Shown here one piece after another: positions 9,790-16,927 of a DNA stretch of 64,000 nt; within the stretch, counting starts at the first letter, position 1, and the number at the start of each line of letters is the position of its first letter. The stretch comes from Symsagittifera roscoffensis (lineage: Eukaryota > Xenacoelomorpha > Acoela > Convolutidae). The notes beneath the pieces were generated by a model. That model had not been told where the DNA came from, did not search any database, and was given only the letters and a program-made list of their open reading frames with translations. Location: NCBI RefSeq assembly GCF_963678635.1, contig NC_087064.1, positions 40,827,165-40,891,164 of the forward strand, read 5' to 3'. Made by a program: the position numbers and the translations under genes.

Positions 9790-10495
9790 ATGTACAATGG
9801 TGACTATTGAGCATTTGCTTCAATATACATAATTCTTTCTCTTTCATTTTCAAGAGATGTGATAACTGCTTTTGCGATGGTAAATAGAAAATGGTTGGTG
9901 ATGGTGGAACTATGTTTGACGAATAACGAAGACATTCTGAAGTTTTGGGATCCAAGTCTATCAACAGATGACCAAAATCTTCTCTCGTTGCCAACTGATA
10001 CGCATGACGGAGGAATTTTGCATTATTCAATTGTCTGCCTAATTAATCAATTTGTTGAATGTCTCGAGGTGATTTGAACAAAATTAAGTGAGTTGTATTC
10101 AAATCTATTGTACGTGATTGCTTACTTTGCTGAAATAAATTGTGCTTGACATAAATAACATGAACATTTTTATGTCGACCTGCTGTAGCTAATTTAACAA
10201 AATCTTTTTCATTAAAAATTTCTTCACAGGTAGCATCAAAGACAATCATACAATCTCGTAAGTTATTAACAATTTCAAAGCTGGACAATTTTATAAATTC
10301 AATATCAAATTTGTTGTGAGAAACAAAGGAACGGTATTTGGGTTGATCGTGAAGATAAAAATAAAATATTTTGTTATACGATGGATAGAATGTACATTTG
10401 AGAAGCATTTGAAAAATTAAATCAGTTTTGCCAGATCCCGAGGGACCTGAAACGGACATAAACAGACGATCTTTTGTTGAAATGATCTTATTCAT
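9776..10495 (-). pseudogene. ATP: Packaging ATPase of the Polinton (FtsK/HerA family), one nonsense codon
   Basis: The ATG at 10493-10495 gives a protein with Walker A GPSGSGKT at residues 17-24, a Walker B strand MIVFDATCEE, and a conserved LILFKSPRDIQQI segment. An in-frame TAA at 10043-10045 follows, and the same frame then continues with the conserved C-terminus (NNAKFLRHAYQLAT, HLLIDLDPKT). Without the stop the protein is about 239 residues, normal for A32-like packaging ATPases, which pump the genome into the preformed capsid. Only one base change (CAA to TAA or similar) separates it from an intact frame. Confidence 0.88.
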
Positions 10496-10497
10496 TA

Positions 10498-10788
10498 TTA
10501 TAACTTGGGATTGGGTAACATGTAACCAACTGTACTGGATAGTATTGAAAGCCAAATGGCAGTCTCGTCACAATTAAGATTGTAAAAAGACAATTTTGAA
10601 ATAGATAAAGAGAGCAAAATGAAAATGAAACAGACTTGTGTGAAAAAGACAACTTCTGCAGACGGAAGAGAAACAGAATTACAAAATTTCCAAGATCTGT
10701 TTTCGTGAGATAAAGACTGTTCGACACCACCAATGTCTACAAAGTCGCAATCATTGTTCTCGACAGTGGTGGCTTCTTCAATTTCCAT
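10498..10788 (-). CDS. Small membrane protein of the Polinton, C-terminal GYMLPNPK motif
   Basis: Starting at the ATG at 10786-10788, the 96-residue protein has an acidic N-terminal third, one strong hydrophobic segment (VVFFTQVCFIFILLSLSIS, about residues 49-67), and ends WLSILSSTVGYMLPNPKL. Short single-span proteins with this ending recur beside the ATPase in Polintons. The function is not known; a role in virion membrane or entry is only a guess. It abuts the ATPase start. Confidence 0.5.
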   Translation of the reverse strand: MEIEEATTVENNDCDFVDIGGVEQSLSHENRSWKFCNSVSLPSAEVVFFTQVCFIFILLSLSISKLSFYNLNCDETAIWLSILSSTVGYMLPNPKL

Positions 10789-11074
10789 GTTTACTGGAAG
10801 ACTTTTTTTGCTTATTTGTATCAAGGTTGATAGTTACAACTGCATACCAATCGCCTTTTTTTCTCTCTGATCTATTGCCGTTTGGTTTGTATTTTATTAT
10901 ATATCTTGCTATGTTTTTGTCTGTCAAAAGTATCCGAACAATTTTTTCTACGTTTCCGGTACTGATTTCGTCTAATAACTCTTTTGGTAAATTCTCACCT
11001 GTTAAACTCACATTTTGTGTGTTTTCTTTTGGCAAAAAGATTTTTTTTAAATTTTGAATTTTCAAACACGACAT
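10778..11074 (-). CDS. Unknown 98-residue Polinton protein, paralogue of its upstream neighbour
   Basis: The ATG at 11072-11074 opens an intact frame. The central pattern LPKELLDEISTGNVEKI followed by a variable RILLTD segment and an IIKYK strand matches the next gene upstream (LPAEL..LVKTDNVEEI ... FVVKFK) in order and spacing. The C-terminus is lysine- and serine-rich. No family is recognised. It overlaps the membrane-protein gene by 11 bp. Confidence 0.5.
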   Translation of the reverse strand: MSCLKIQNLKKIFLPKENTQNVSLTGENLPKELLDEISTGNVEKIVRILLTDKNIARYIIKYKPNGNRSERKKGDWYAVVTINLDTNKQKKSSSKHGN

Positions 11075-11171
11075 GTTAGCAACTATAATCACACAAGATC
11101 AAAAGAAAATGAAAACAATCAATAAATATATTTATTATGATTCACAAAACTTGGCATATATATGTGATTCG

Positions 11172-11471
11172 TCATTTCGGTTCAACAGGCAAATCAACTC
11201 CTCGTTCAATGAAGAAAAACTCATAATTTGTGAATTTGTCATGGTTGCAATTAGATTTGAACTTAACAACAAAATGAGCAGCAACTCTGGTAGTGGCTTG
11301 AACTAAACGTATTTCCTCAACGTTATCAGTTTTGACTAATTCTTTCAGTTCAGCTGGAAGCTGATGGTCATGCAAATGGATTTGTCTTCTCTCTCCCAGC
11401 TGAGGTTGCAGCCCTTCCAGGTTGAGATTGAACAACGGAATTGACTGGCGAAATTCCTGGAGTCTGGACAT
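11172..11471 (-). CDS. Unknown 99-residue Polinton protein, paralogue of its downstream neighbour
   Basis: The ATG at 11469-11471 begins MSRLQEF; the paralogue begins MSCLKIQ. The two share an N-terminal leucine-rich stretch, the LP.EL....T.NVE.I motif, and a following beta strand, so a local gene duplication is likely. The C-terminus ends in ERGVDLPVEPK. No known domain is seen. Confidence 0.5.
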   Translation of the reverse strand: MSRLQEFRQSIPLFNLNLEGLQPQLGERRQIHLHDHQLPAELKELVKTDNVEEIRLVQATTRVAAHFVVKFKSNCNHDKFTNYEFFFIERGVDLPVEPK

Positions 11472-11484
11472 TGTACAGGTGAAA

Positions 11485-11712
11485 TTAGTCAAGAACTGTA
11501 AAAAATTTCCGTAAATTGTCGATTTCGATATCGTTCAGTGTAATTTGTTCGAGTTTTTGCAAGAGTGGTTTTCCTCGACAATCTAATATGCCTGTCCGCG
11601 TAAGAGTAACTTTAATTCTTGGTGTTAAATTGTTTTCAGGACTCTGATTAGTCATTGAAGCGTAAACCACCAAATTTGGAGATAAGGTTGTTTGCATCAT
11701 TGGACAGTTCAT
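11485..11712 (-). CDS. Unknown 75-residue protein
   Basis: An intact ATG frame encodes a polar protein with the beta-like segment PRIKVTLTRTGIL and a C-terminal helix ending FFTVLD. Its N-terminal part overlaps the 3' end of the upstream gene by 65 bp in a different frame. This is acceptable for a compact viral-type genome but lowers confidence. Confidence 0.35.
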   Translation of the reverse strand: MNCPMMQTTLSPNLVVYASMTNQSPENNLTPRIKVTLTRTGILDCRGKPLLQKLEQITLNDIEIDNLRKFFTVLD

Positions 11713-12235
11713 TTTGTAACCAATCGAAAAAAACTTTGGATTTTCTACGTGTACAATGCTTTAATAATTGATGCGAGGGAAGTAAATGAGAATGTCGTTT
11801 GCAAATATGTTTTTCTTGACCTAATAACTGTTCAATCTTTGGGCAGCCAATATCTTCCAAATTTGTCACGGGTAATTTCAAATATTCAGCTAATAAAACA
11901 GATTTTTGTGTACCTTTAGCAAAAAAATGGGAATTTGGGTTCCTCAAACAAATGCTGTCAAAAATTTGATCCAAGTATGAGTAAGGGTATTCACCTTCGT
12001 CCCAACGAAGCCCGTGTAGAAATTTAGATACCCAATTGTACGCTTTTTTCTCTTCTTTTGATAAATTGTTGAATTGAACTGGTGGCAGAAAATGAATTGT
12101 ATCAATTGTATTAGCAGAGCAAACGGAAAGTTCCTTTATGATCAAAGGTTTCTTGCCACATTTAAAATCTTCAATATCTAAAATAATGAGATGGTTGAAA
12201 AACAATTTTTTAGTTTTCTTTCTTTGGGTTAACAT
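11648..12235 (-). CDS. Conserved Polinton protein with cysteine/histidine C-terminus, possible nuclease-like fold
   Basis: The ATG at 12233-12235 gives 195 residues. A LIILDIEDFKCG segment near residue 18-29 (an acidic D.E strand as in RNase H-fold exonucleases), a FLPPVQFNNLS loop, an HGLRWDEGEYPYS motif, a FFAKGTQKSVLL strand, and VTNLEDIGCPKIEQL then a C..H..H-rich end are all features of a protein seen repeatedly in invertebrate Polintons. The function is unproven. The resemblance to DEDD-type exonucleases is inference from the D.E strand and the late acidic motif. It follows the upstream gene in the same frame, separated by one TGA (12245-12247). Confidence 0.5.
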   Translation of the reverse strand: MLTQRKKTKKLFFNHLIILDIEDFKCGKKPLIIKELSVCSANTIDTIHFLPPVQFNNLSKEEKKAYNWVSKFLHGLRWDEGEYPYSYLDQIFDSICLRNPNSHFFAKGTQKSVLLAEYLKLPVTNLEDIGCPKIEQLLGQEKHICKRHSHLLPSHQLLKHCTRRKSKVFFDWLQNELSNDANNLISKFGGLRFND

Positions 12236-12244
12236 GACTTTCAC

Positions 12245-12645
12245 TCAACATTCCAACAAACGAAATAACTTTGGTTTGAATGTTTTAAGAAATAAGCAAA
12301 ACGCAATACCTGTCACGTGACCCAGGTAACAGTTTTTTATTGGACAAGGCAAAACATATGTGTACCCAGGACCGGTATGATTTTTATCTTGCAAATATCC
12401 CGCTGCGTCATGCAATATAGCATGTATTCTAAGAAATTTGAAATGTTTCAAGTGTTTGTCGAGCGACGAATTGTCTATTCCAATTAAACCACCATATGGT
12501 CTGTTTTTCAAAACAAAATCCAAATTAATATCAGCATCCAAATACAAACAAGTAAATACTGAAATCTGACTGATTTGTCTGGATATTGTGATTTTAAGTC
12601 TATAAAAATTTCATGAATGAGTTTTAAATCGAAAGTTGAAATCAT
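12245..12645 (-). pseudogene. Unknown conserved Polinton protein, one frameshift
   Basis: The ATG at 12643-12645 opens a frame with an N-terminal helix (DLKLIHEIFIDLKSQYPDK). The frame is lost near 12550-12575 and resumes in another frame with the more conserved body: NRPYGGLIGIDNSS, ILHDAAGYL, GPGYTYVLPCP, CYLGHVTGIAFCL. GPGYTYVLP and LGHVTG-like motifs occur in an uncharacterised Polinton protein. The role is unknown. It shares its frame with the downstream gene across a single TGA, so a former fusion cannot be excluded. Confidence 0.45.
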
Positions 12646-12692
12646 GTTTACTGAATTCAATATAATAGAAAAGGAATAAAGAAAAGTATCAA

Positions 12693-13481
12693 TTAAAACT
12701 TAACTTTCTCTTCAACAATAAATTTCACAAATAGCACATCAGTATCAACATCAAGTTTTCCATATCCACTTGTCAAAATATCCATTATTTTACAAAAAGC
12801 GGCAGAATGGGGTCCATTAATTAAACTTTCAAATCTTTTCAAAGTTTCTGTATTCATCTCATCTGTTTGAACATGTCTGCTTTCTGTATGTTTCTTTGAA
12901 ACTGAAGTCGAAATTCTTACGGATTTGTTTGACGACGACGATGCAGCAGGCGTAACTGTGTTATCAATTCTCTTCTGTCCCCCAACGGCCGGAGATTTCT
13001 TGCAAACGTTTTGGTTTGGTGAAGTTTGTTTGTTAGATGATGTTGCAGAAAGCAATAAATTGGGTAAACGTTTTTTGATTGCAGTGAAATCTAACAAATC
13101 GAGATTGGCTGCAACAGGTTGTGCTGAATAAGTGAGAGCCAGTTTAAGCTTGTCAAATAACTCACCGTTTCCTTTGACATCTTTAGCAGGAGAAACTAAG
13201 TATTTGAAGCAAGTGAAAATACAAGGAACACTGAAACATTTTTGGGAAGGAAAAAATTGGTTTAATTGTTCCTCTGAATCTACTTGAATCAATATATGGT
13301 AAAGAATTTTTTTTTCATTCTCGACTGAAAAAGGGCAAAATTCAGATTTGAAGTGGCTTCCAAAAGCATAATTTTTAAAAGCAGATAAATTAGGAACTTT
13401 TTCAGTAATAACAAATTTGAAATTTGGTTGAAGTTTTTTGAAATAATCAGGTAACACAACTTCGAACATAGCTTCTGCCAT
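12693..13481 (-). CDS. Unknown 262-residue protein with serine/threonine-rich linker
   Basis: The frame is intact. The likely start is the ATG that begins MAEAMFEVV near 13481. The first 140 residues look folded (aromatic and lysine-rich, four cysteines). About residues 145-205 form a low-complexity S/T/K/P linker with basic patches, and the last 55 residues form a second folded segment. It is immediately downstream of the PC4-like gene. No family is recognised; the layout of folded domain, linker and folded domain suits a structural or DNA-binding viral protein, but this is inference. Confidence 0.45.
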   Translation of the reverse strand: MAEAMFEVVLPDYFKKLQPNFKFVITEKVPNLSAFKNYAFGSHFKSEFCPFSVENEKKILYHILIQVDSEEQLNQFFPSQKCFSVPCIFTCFKYLVSPAKDVKGNGELFDKLKLALTYSAQPVAANLDLLDFTAIKKRLPNLLLSATSSNKQTSPNQNVCKKSPAVGGQKRIDNTVTPAASSSSNKSVRISTSVSKKHTESRHVQTDEMNTETLKRFESLINGPHSAAFCKIMDILTSGYGKLDVDTDVLFVKFIVEEKVKF

Positions 13482-13495
13482 TTTGTAAAGGAAAA

Positions 13496-13867
13496 TCAAT
13501 TCGAGTCGTGCTTGAAATCGTTTGTGTTTGAGGAAATTTGAGATTTCCTGGCTCGTTTACAATTAGACTGTGGTTTGTCTTTGTTTTCAACAGTATCAGA
13601 AATTTCACTTGTTTGCGCTCGGATTGACTTTCCCGATTTTAGTAATTTTGAAAATTCATCGCTGCTTAAGGAAAGTCTTTGTACACATTCAAATTCAGCG
13701 CATTCAGTTGCTTTTTTGAAAACTTTCAGGAATACATAAGTTCCAGTTTGGTCATATGTTTTCAATGTAGCACGCACTAATGTTTTACTGTTTTCCAAAA
13801 TATCGAAATAGCAGTCGCCAAAATCTTTATCTGCATTTGCTGTGGTGCTTGTTTTGGTTTTATTCAT
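13496..13867 (-). CDS. Possible PC4-like single-stranded DNA-binding protein
   Basis: The 123-residue protein starts with ATG at 13865-13867. Residues about 20-80 show alternating strands followed by a helix (YFDILE, LVRATLKTYD, TYVFLKVFKK, then QRLSLSSDEFSKLL). This resembles the PC4/Sub1 fold, in which a curved sheet and a terminal SLS..E...L helix bind single-stranded DNA. The C-terminal tail is basic and polar (CKRARKSQ). A single-stranded DNA binder would suit protein-primed strand-displacement replication. The resemblance is by eye only. It is the first gene of the leftward block. Confidence 0.35.
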   Translation of the reverse strand: MNKTKTSTTANADKDFGDCYFDILENSKTLVRATLKTYDQTGTYVFLKVFKKATECAEFECVQRLSLSSDEFSKLLKSGKSIRAQTSEISDTVENKDKPQSNCKRARKSQISSNTNDFKHDSN

Positions 13868-14349
13868 TGTAACGAGTAAATTTTCAAACTAACTTGATTT
13901 AAAACTAAATAGAAAGAAATGAATGGTTCCGATTGATTGTATATGTCTGCAAAAGAAAGCGTTGTATCTATTTTAATTTATATACACATGTACTTTATAT
14001 GGCAAAGATATTGGATTGCAATTTGGTTCAAATGGATTAGTATTTTGTGCATGTACAACTGATAAGAGTTTCTATGGGTGTCAAAGGTCACAATGTTTAA
14101 ACGTTATTTTTGATACAAGCTTTTGTTTGAATGTAATTTAGATAAACATAGAATACCATGCAAGGTAACATAAACATTTTACACGCCCTCCCTTATTAAA
14201 CTGATTAAAAACGACATAGGAGGTCTTGAAATTTCTAATTTTAGAAGAACCAATCCCTATTTTAATCTCCTGAGGCGTTTTCACAATTCATTTCAGTTTC
14301 TTTTCTTTCCGCGTTACGTTTGTCTTTTTCTTCCAACTTTTCTTCAAAA
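13868..14349. promoter_or_regulatory. Divergent intergenic region between the two Polinton gene blocks
   Basis: All genes to the left read leftward and all genes to the right read rightward, so this 482-bp interval must hold promoters for both. TA-rich stretches (TTTATATACACATG near 13976) are candidate TATA elements for the leftward block. A pyrimidine-rich run (about 14296-14340) directly precedes the rightward ATG. No motif stands out further. Confidence 0.45.
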
Positions 14350-14986
14350 ATGGCTTGTTATCTTATTGCCGGATATTCCAATTACGAAAGAAGCATTTTT
14401 TATGAAAATGTTCACGGTAATTTTGTAGCAATAATTAACGAAGAAAAAAGTTTCAATTCCGATGAGTGGACTTGTACACATCACATTATGATTCCCAAAA
14501 ATTTTTTACATTTATTCAGTAAACTTTCTTTAAAAAATTCGAAGAAAGACGAAGAACTGAATATAAAGTATTTGAGTTACCTTACAAACTCTGGTAAATA
14601 TACGGATCCTGACGAGCCTCTTGCTCTTCAGGTTGATATTTCGACTTTATCAAAACCAGTTAAAAAATTTTTTGTATAAATACGATTGTGATGTTACTCC
14701 GATGTGTGAAAACCAGTTAGAATACTTTAAAGAAATTGAATTTTTTGATCGTTTATGGGGAATGGAACAGATTGAATCACCATTGCTAGTTACGCCGAAA
14801 GCTGATCCTTCTCCTACAGTGTCACCATGGCTTGATGAACCAGATTCTACAACTGCAACTCGCACCCCCGAAGCGACAGTGAGTAATCAAATGGAAAATT
14901 TGACTCCTTCTCTATGCCTTGCACCAAAGAAAAAGAGAAAGATAACAACACTAGAAAAAGCTCAGGAGTATTTAGACCTTATTTAA
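14350..14986 (+). pseudogene. Unknown Polinton protein with SV40-like nuclear localisation signal, one frameshift
   Basis: The ATG at 14350-14352 has a good context (AAAATGG). The first frame runs to 14679. A homopolymer junction (A-run then T-run, 14662-14674) shifts the frame, and the second frame continues through an aromatic, acidic segment and a proline/serine/threonine-rich region to APKKKRKI and a final helix. If the indel is removed the protein is about 212 residues. PKKKRK is a classical nuclear import signal. The N-terminal half (folded, IPKNFLHLFSKL) is not recognised. It is the first rightward gene, so it may be an early nuclear protein. Confidence 0.5.
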
Positions 14987-15994
14987 CTTTATTGAACAGT
15001 TGTTGCGTTTGATTGATTTTAATTTGGTTTTATTGTGTATAAAGATTTAAACTTGAAACTCAGATTGATATTTAATAGATTTCATTTGGTGTCCTCATGT
15101 ATAAACATTTTGTAAATTAAAACTCTCAGCCTCTTAATGCTTTACTTATCAAGTTGCTAGGAAAAGAAGAGCATAATAAGTCATTTTATAACCGAATGTT
15201 CGACAAGTCTTCAATCAAAATACAAAAAAGAACTTGAATTTTTATCTCGTAAACTTGAGATCCTATAGTCTTTAGACCTCTGATCAAAATTAATTAACTG
15301 GTCGTGAGCAGTATTTTGATATATTGCACGACTATGTTCAGACCATCCACTGAAGAGATACAGACATTTCATTTTCGAAAAGCCTCATCCTATATCAATT
15401 TTCTAACTTTTTGTTACACGGTCCGAATATAGTCTTCCGACCACTCATATTGCTTCTCTCGGCGAGCTGGACATTGTTGAGCTAGGGTGCCGACACTGTA
15501 CAACATCTAGTTTGGGAGATCATCATTTTTTGTACAAATTTTATATATTTTTGCAAGTTTTGTTTCTATTTTTTTTTGCGGAAACATATAAATTGCTCTA
15601 TGGATTGTGAAAATATGACCTAAGTGAGACGCGTTAAGTCTTCGATGAAATGTTTGGGAAAGTGTCAACATGATAATGTATATATGATAATGTTTAAGGT
15701 ACATGTTTTCTTTAAGAAATTAATATTTTTTCTTCTTTTACCTTATTCACGGTTAATTAGTCTTCACCATGTCTAATGAGTTTTTTTTACTTTGCAACAT
15801 TGATGGTTGGTGAGTCTTTATACCAGAAGACATGTTGTAGTCTATTCAGTTCACATGTTCAAGCCATTAATAAGAAATCGAAAATGTTTTTTTTTTCAGA
15901 ATATTGTTATTAATGTTTAACAACTTAATTAATGTATTGTCTCTTTTAATTGATTTTTGTGGACTGAAACCGATCGGAAGAAACAATATTTGAT
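14987..15994. other. Gene-free interval ahead of the polymerase promoter
   Basis: AT-rich sequence without a credible reading frame on either strand. It separates the NLS protein from the duplicated polymerase leader. Confidence 0.5.
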
Positions 15995-16388
15995 CATGAT
16001 AACGAATAAATTCAATATTTAATTAGAGTTTACAAATTATTGGCAATCAAAATTTTTGGCGGGACTTTTAAATTGAATTCAAATTTTGGCGGGAGATTGC
16101 CGTTTAAACTCAAATTTGAGCGGGATTACATGTAGCATATTTTCAAATTCATCCAATCCCATGAAGTCGTGTTATGTATTTGAAAGTTTGTACATGATAA
16201 CGAATAAATTCAATATTTATTTAGATTTTACAAATTATTGGCAATCAAAACTTTTGGCGGGACTTTTAAATTGAATTCAAATTTTGGCGGGCGATTGCCG
16301 TTTAAACTCAAATTTGAGCGGGATTACATTAGCATATTTTCAAATTCAACCAATCCCATGAAGTCGTGTTATGTATTTGAAAATTTGT
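15995..16388 (+). repeat. 198-bp tandem duplication of the polymerase leader and start codon
   Basis: 15995-16192 and 16193 to about 16388 are about 95% identical. Each copy carries two TTTGGCGGG sites and an ATG followed by the same first codons. The first ATG (16161-16163) opens only a short decoy frame ending at 16274; the second (16358-16360) opens the zinc-finger/polymerase frame. Confidence 0.9.
16055..16292 (+). promoter_or_regulatory. Four E2F-like sites upstream of the polymerase gene
   Basis: TTTGGCGGGA occurs at 16055-16064, 16085-16094 and 16253-16262, and TTTGGCGGGC at 16283-16292. TTTGGCGGGA fits the animal E2F/DP consensus (TTTSSCGC or GGCGGGA type). The last site lies 66 bp before the ATG at 16358. 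E2F sites drive S-phase genes and adenovirus E2 transcription, so this would tie polymerase expression to host S phase; binding is not shown. Confidence 0.5.
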
Positions 16389-16927
16389 TCAAATACGAAT
16401 TTTATTTGCAAACTTCTATTTCTCTGGAACACTTGATAGTGAATCCTGCAAAATACAAATGTAATTTTTGTCCAATACTTTTCACATTTAAAACTAACCG
16501 AACCAGACATGAACGAAATTTTCATGCTATGGAAAAAGGTATTCCAATTTACATGTGTAATGATTGCCCTTTCACATCGTTATTGTTATCTTCTCTTGAA
16601 CAACATTTTATTTCAACTCATGAGAGCATAGCCAATTTATGTGAATATTGTAATTTAGGCTTTGTTTCTAACAATGAACTCAATAACCATATGATTACTC
16701 TTCATAGTTTACCTGTCGCTACTAGTAACAATAGTGCATCCATCAGCAAAAACGAAACAATTGCCCCAAACATGAATGTGAATGACATTGAATTACATGA
16801 ATCTGCTTTCAATGGTACCCTGAAAAATTTTCTTATTCCTGGTGATGATAGTGTAGATATATTAGAATTTATGTCTAAGCACAAAGAACAAATCCAAAAT
16901 TTGATTTTGGCAAACGGTTTCCAATAG
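16358..16927 (+). CDS. C2H2 zinc-finger segment in frame with, and just upstream of, the type B polymerase
   Basis: The ATG at 16358-16360 gives about 189 residues. Three C2H2 fingers are visible: CNFC...H....H, CNDC...H....H and CEYC...H....H, between about 16456 and 16713. An S/N-rich linker and an acidic-hydrophobic helix follow. The stop TAG (16925-16927) is the only barrier to the polymerase frame, which continues in the same phase. It is either a separate DNA-binding protein or, more likely, the N-terminal domain of a zinc-finger polymerase interrupted by one nonsense change. Fingers in this position could target the terminal repeats, which is inference. Confidence 0.7.
   Translation: MKSCYVFENLFKYEFYLQTSISLEHLIVNPAKYKCNFCPILFTFKTNRTRHERNFHAMEKGIPIYMCNDCPFTSLLLSSLEQHFISTHESIANLCEYCNLGFVSNNELNNHMITLHSLPVATSNNSASISKNETIAPNMNVNDIELHESAFNGTLKNFLIPGDDSVDILEFMSKHKEQIQNLILANGFQ

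Noticed and set aside
7474-10045. Reassigned TAA codon as explanation for in-frame TAAs
   Set aside because: TAA serves as the normal stop of neighbouring genes such as the protease and the core protein, and other disabling changes exist.
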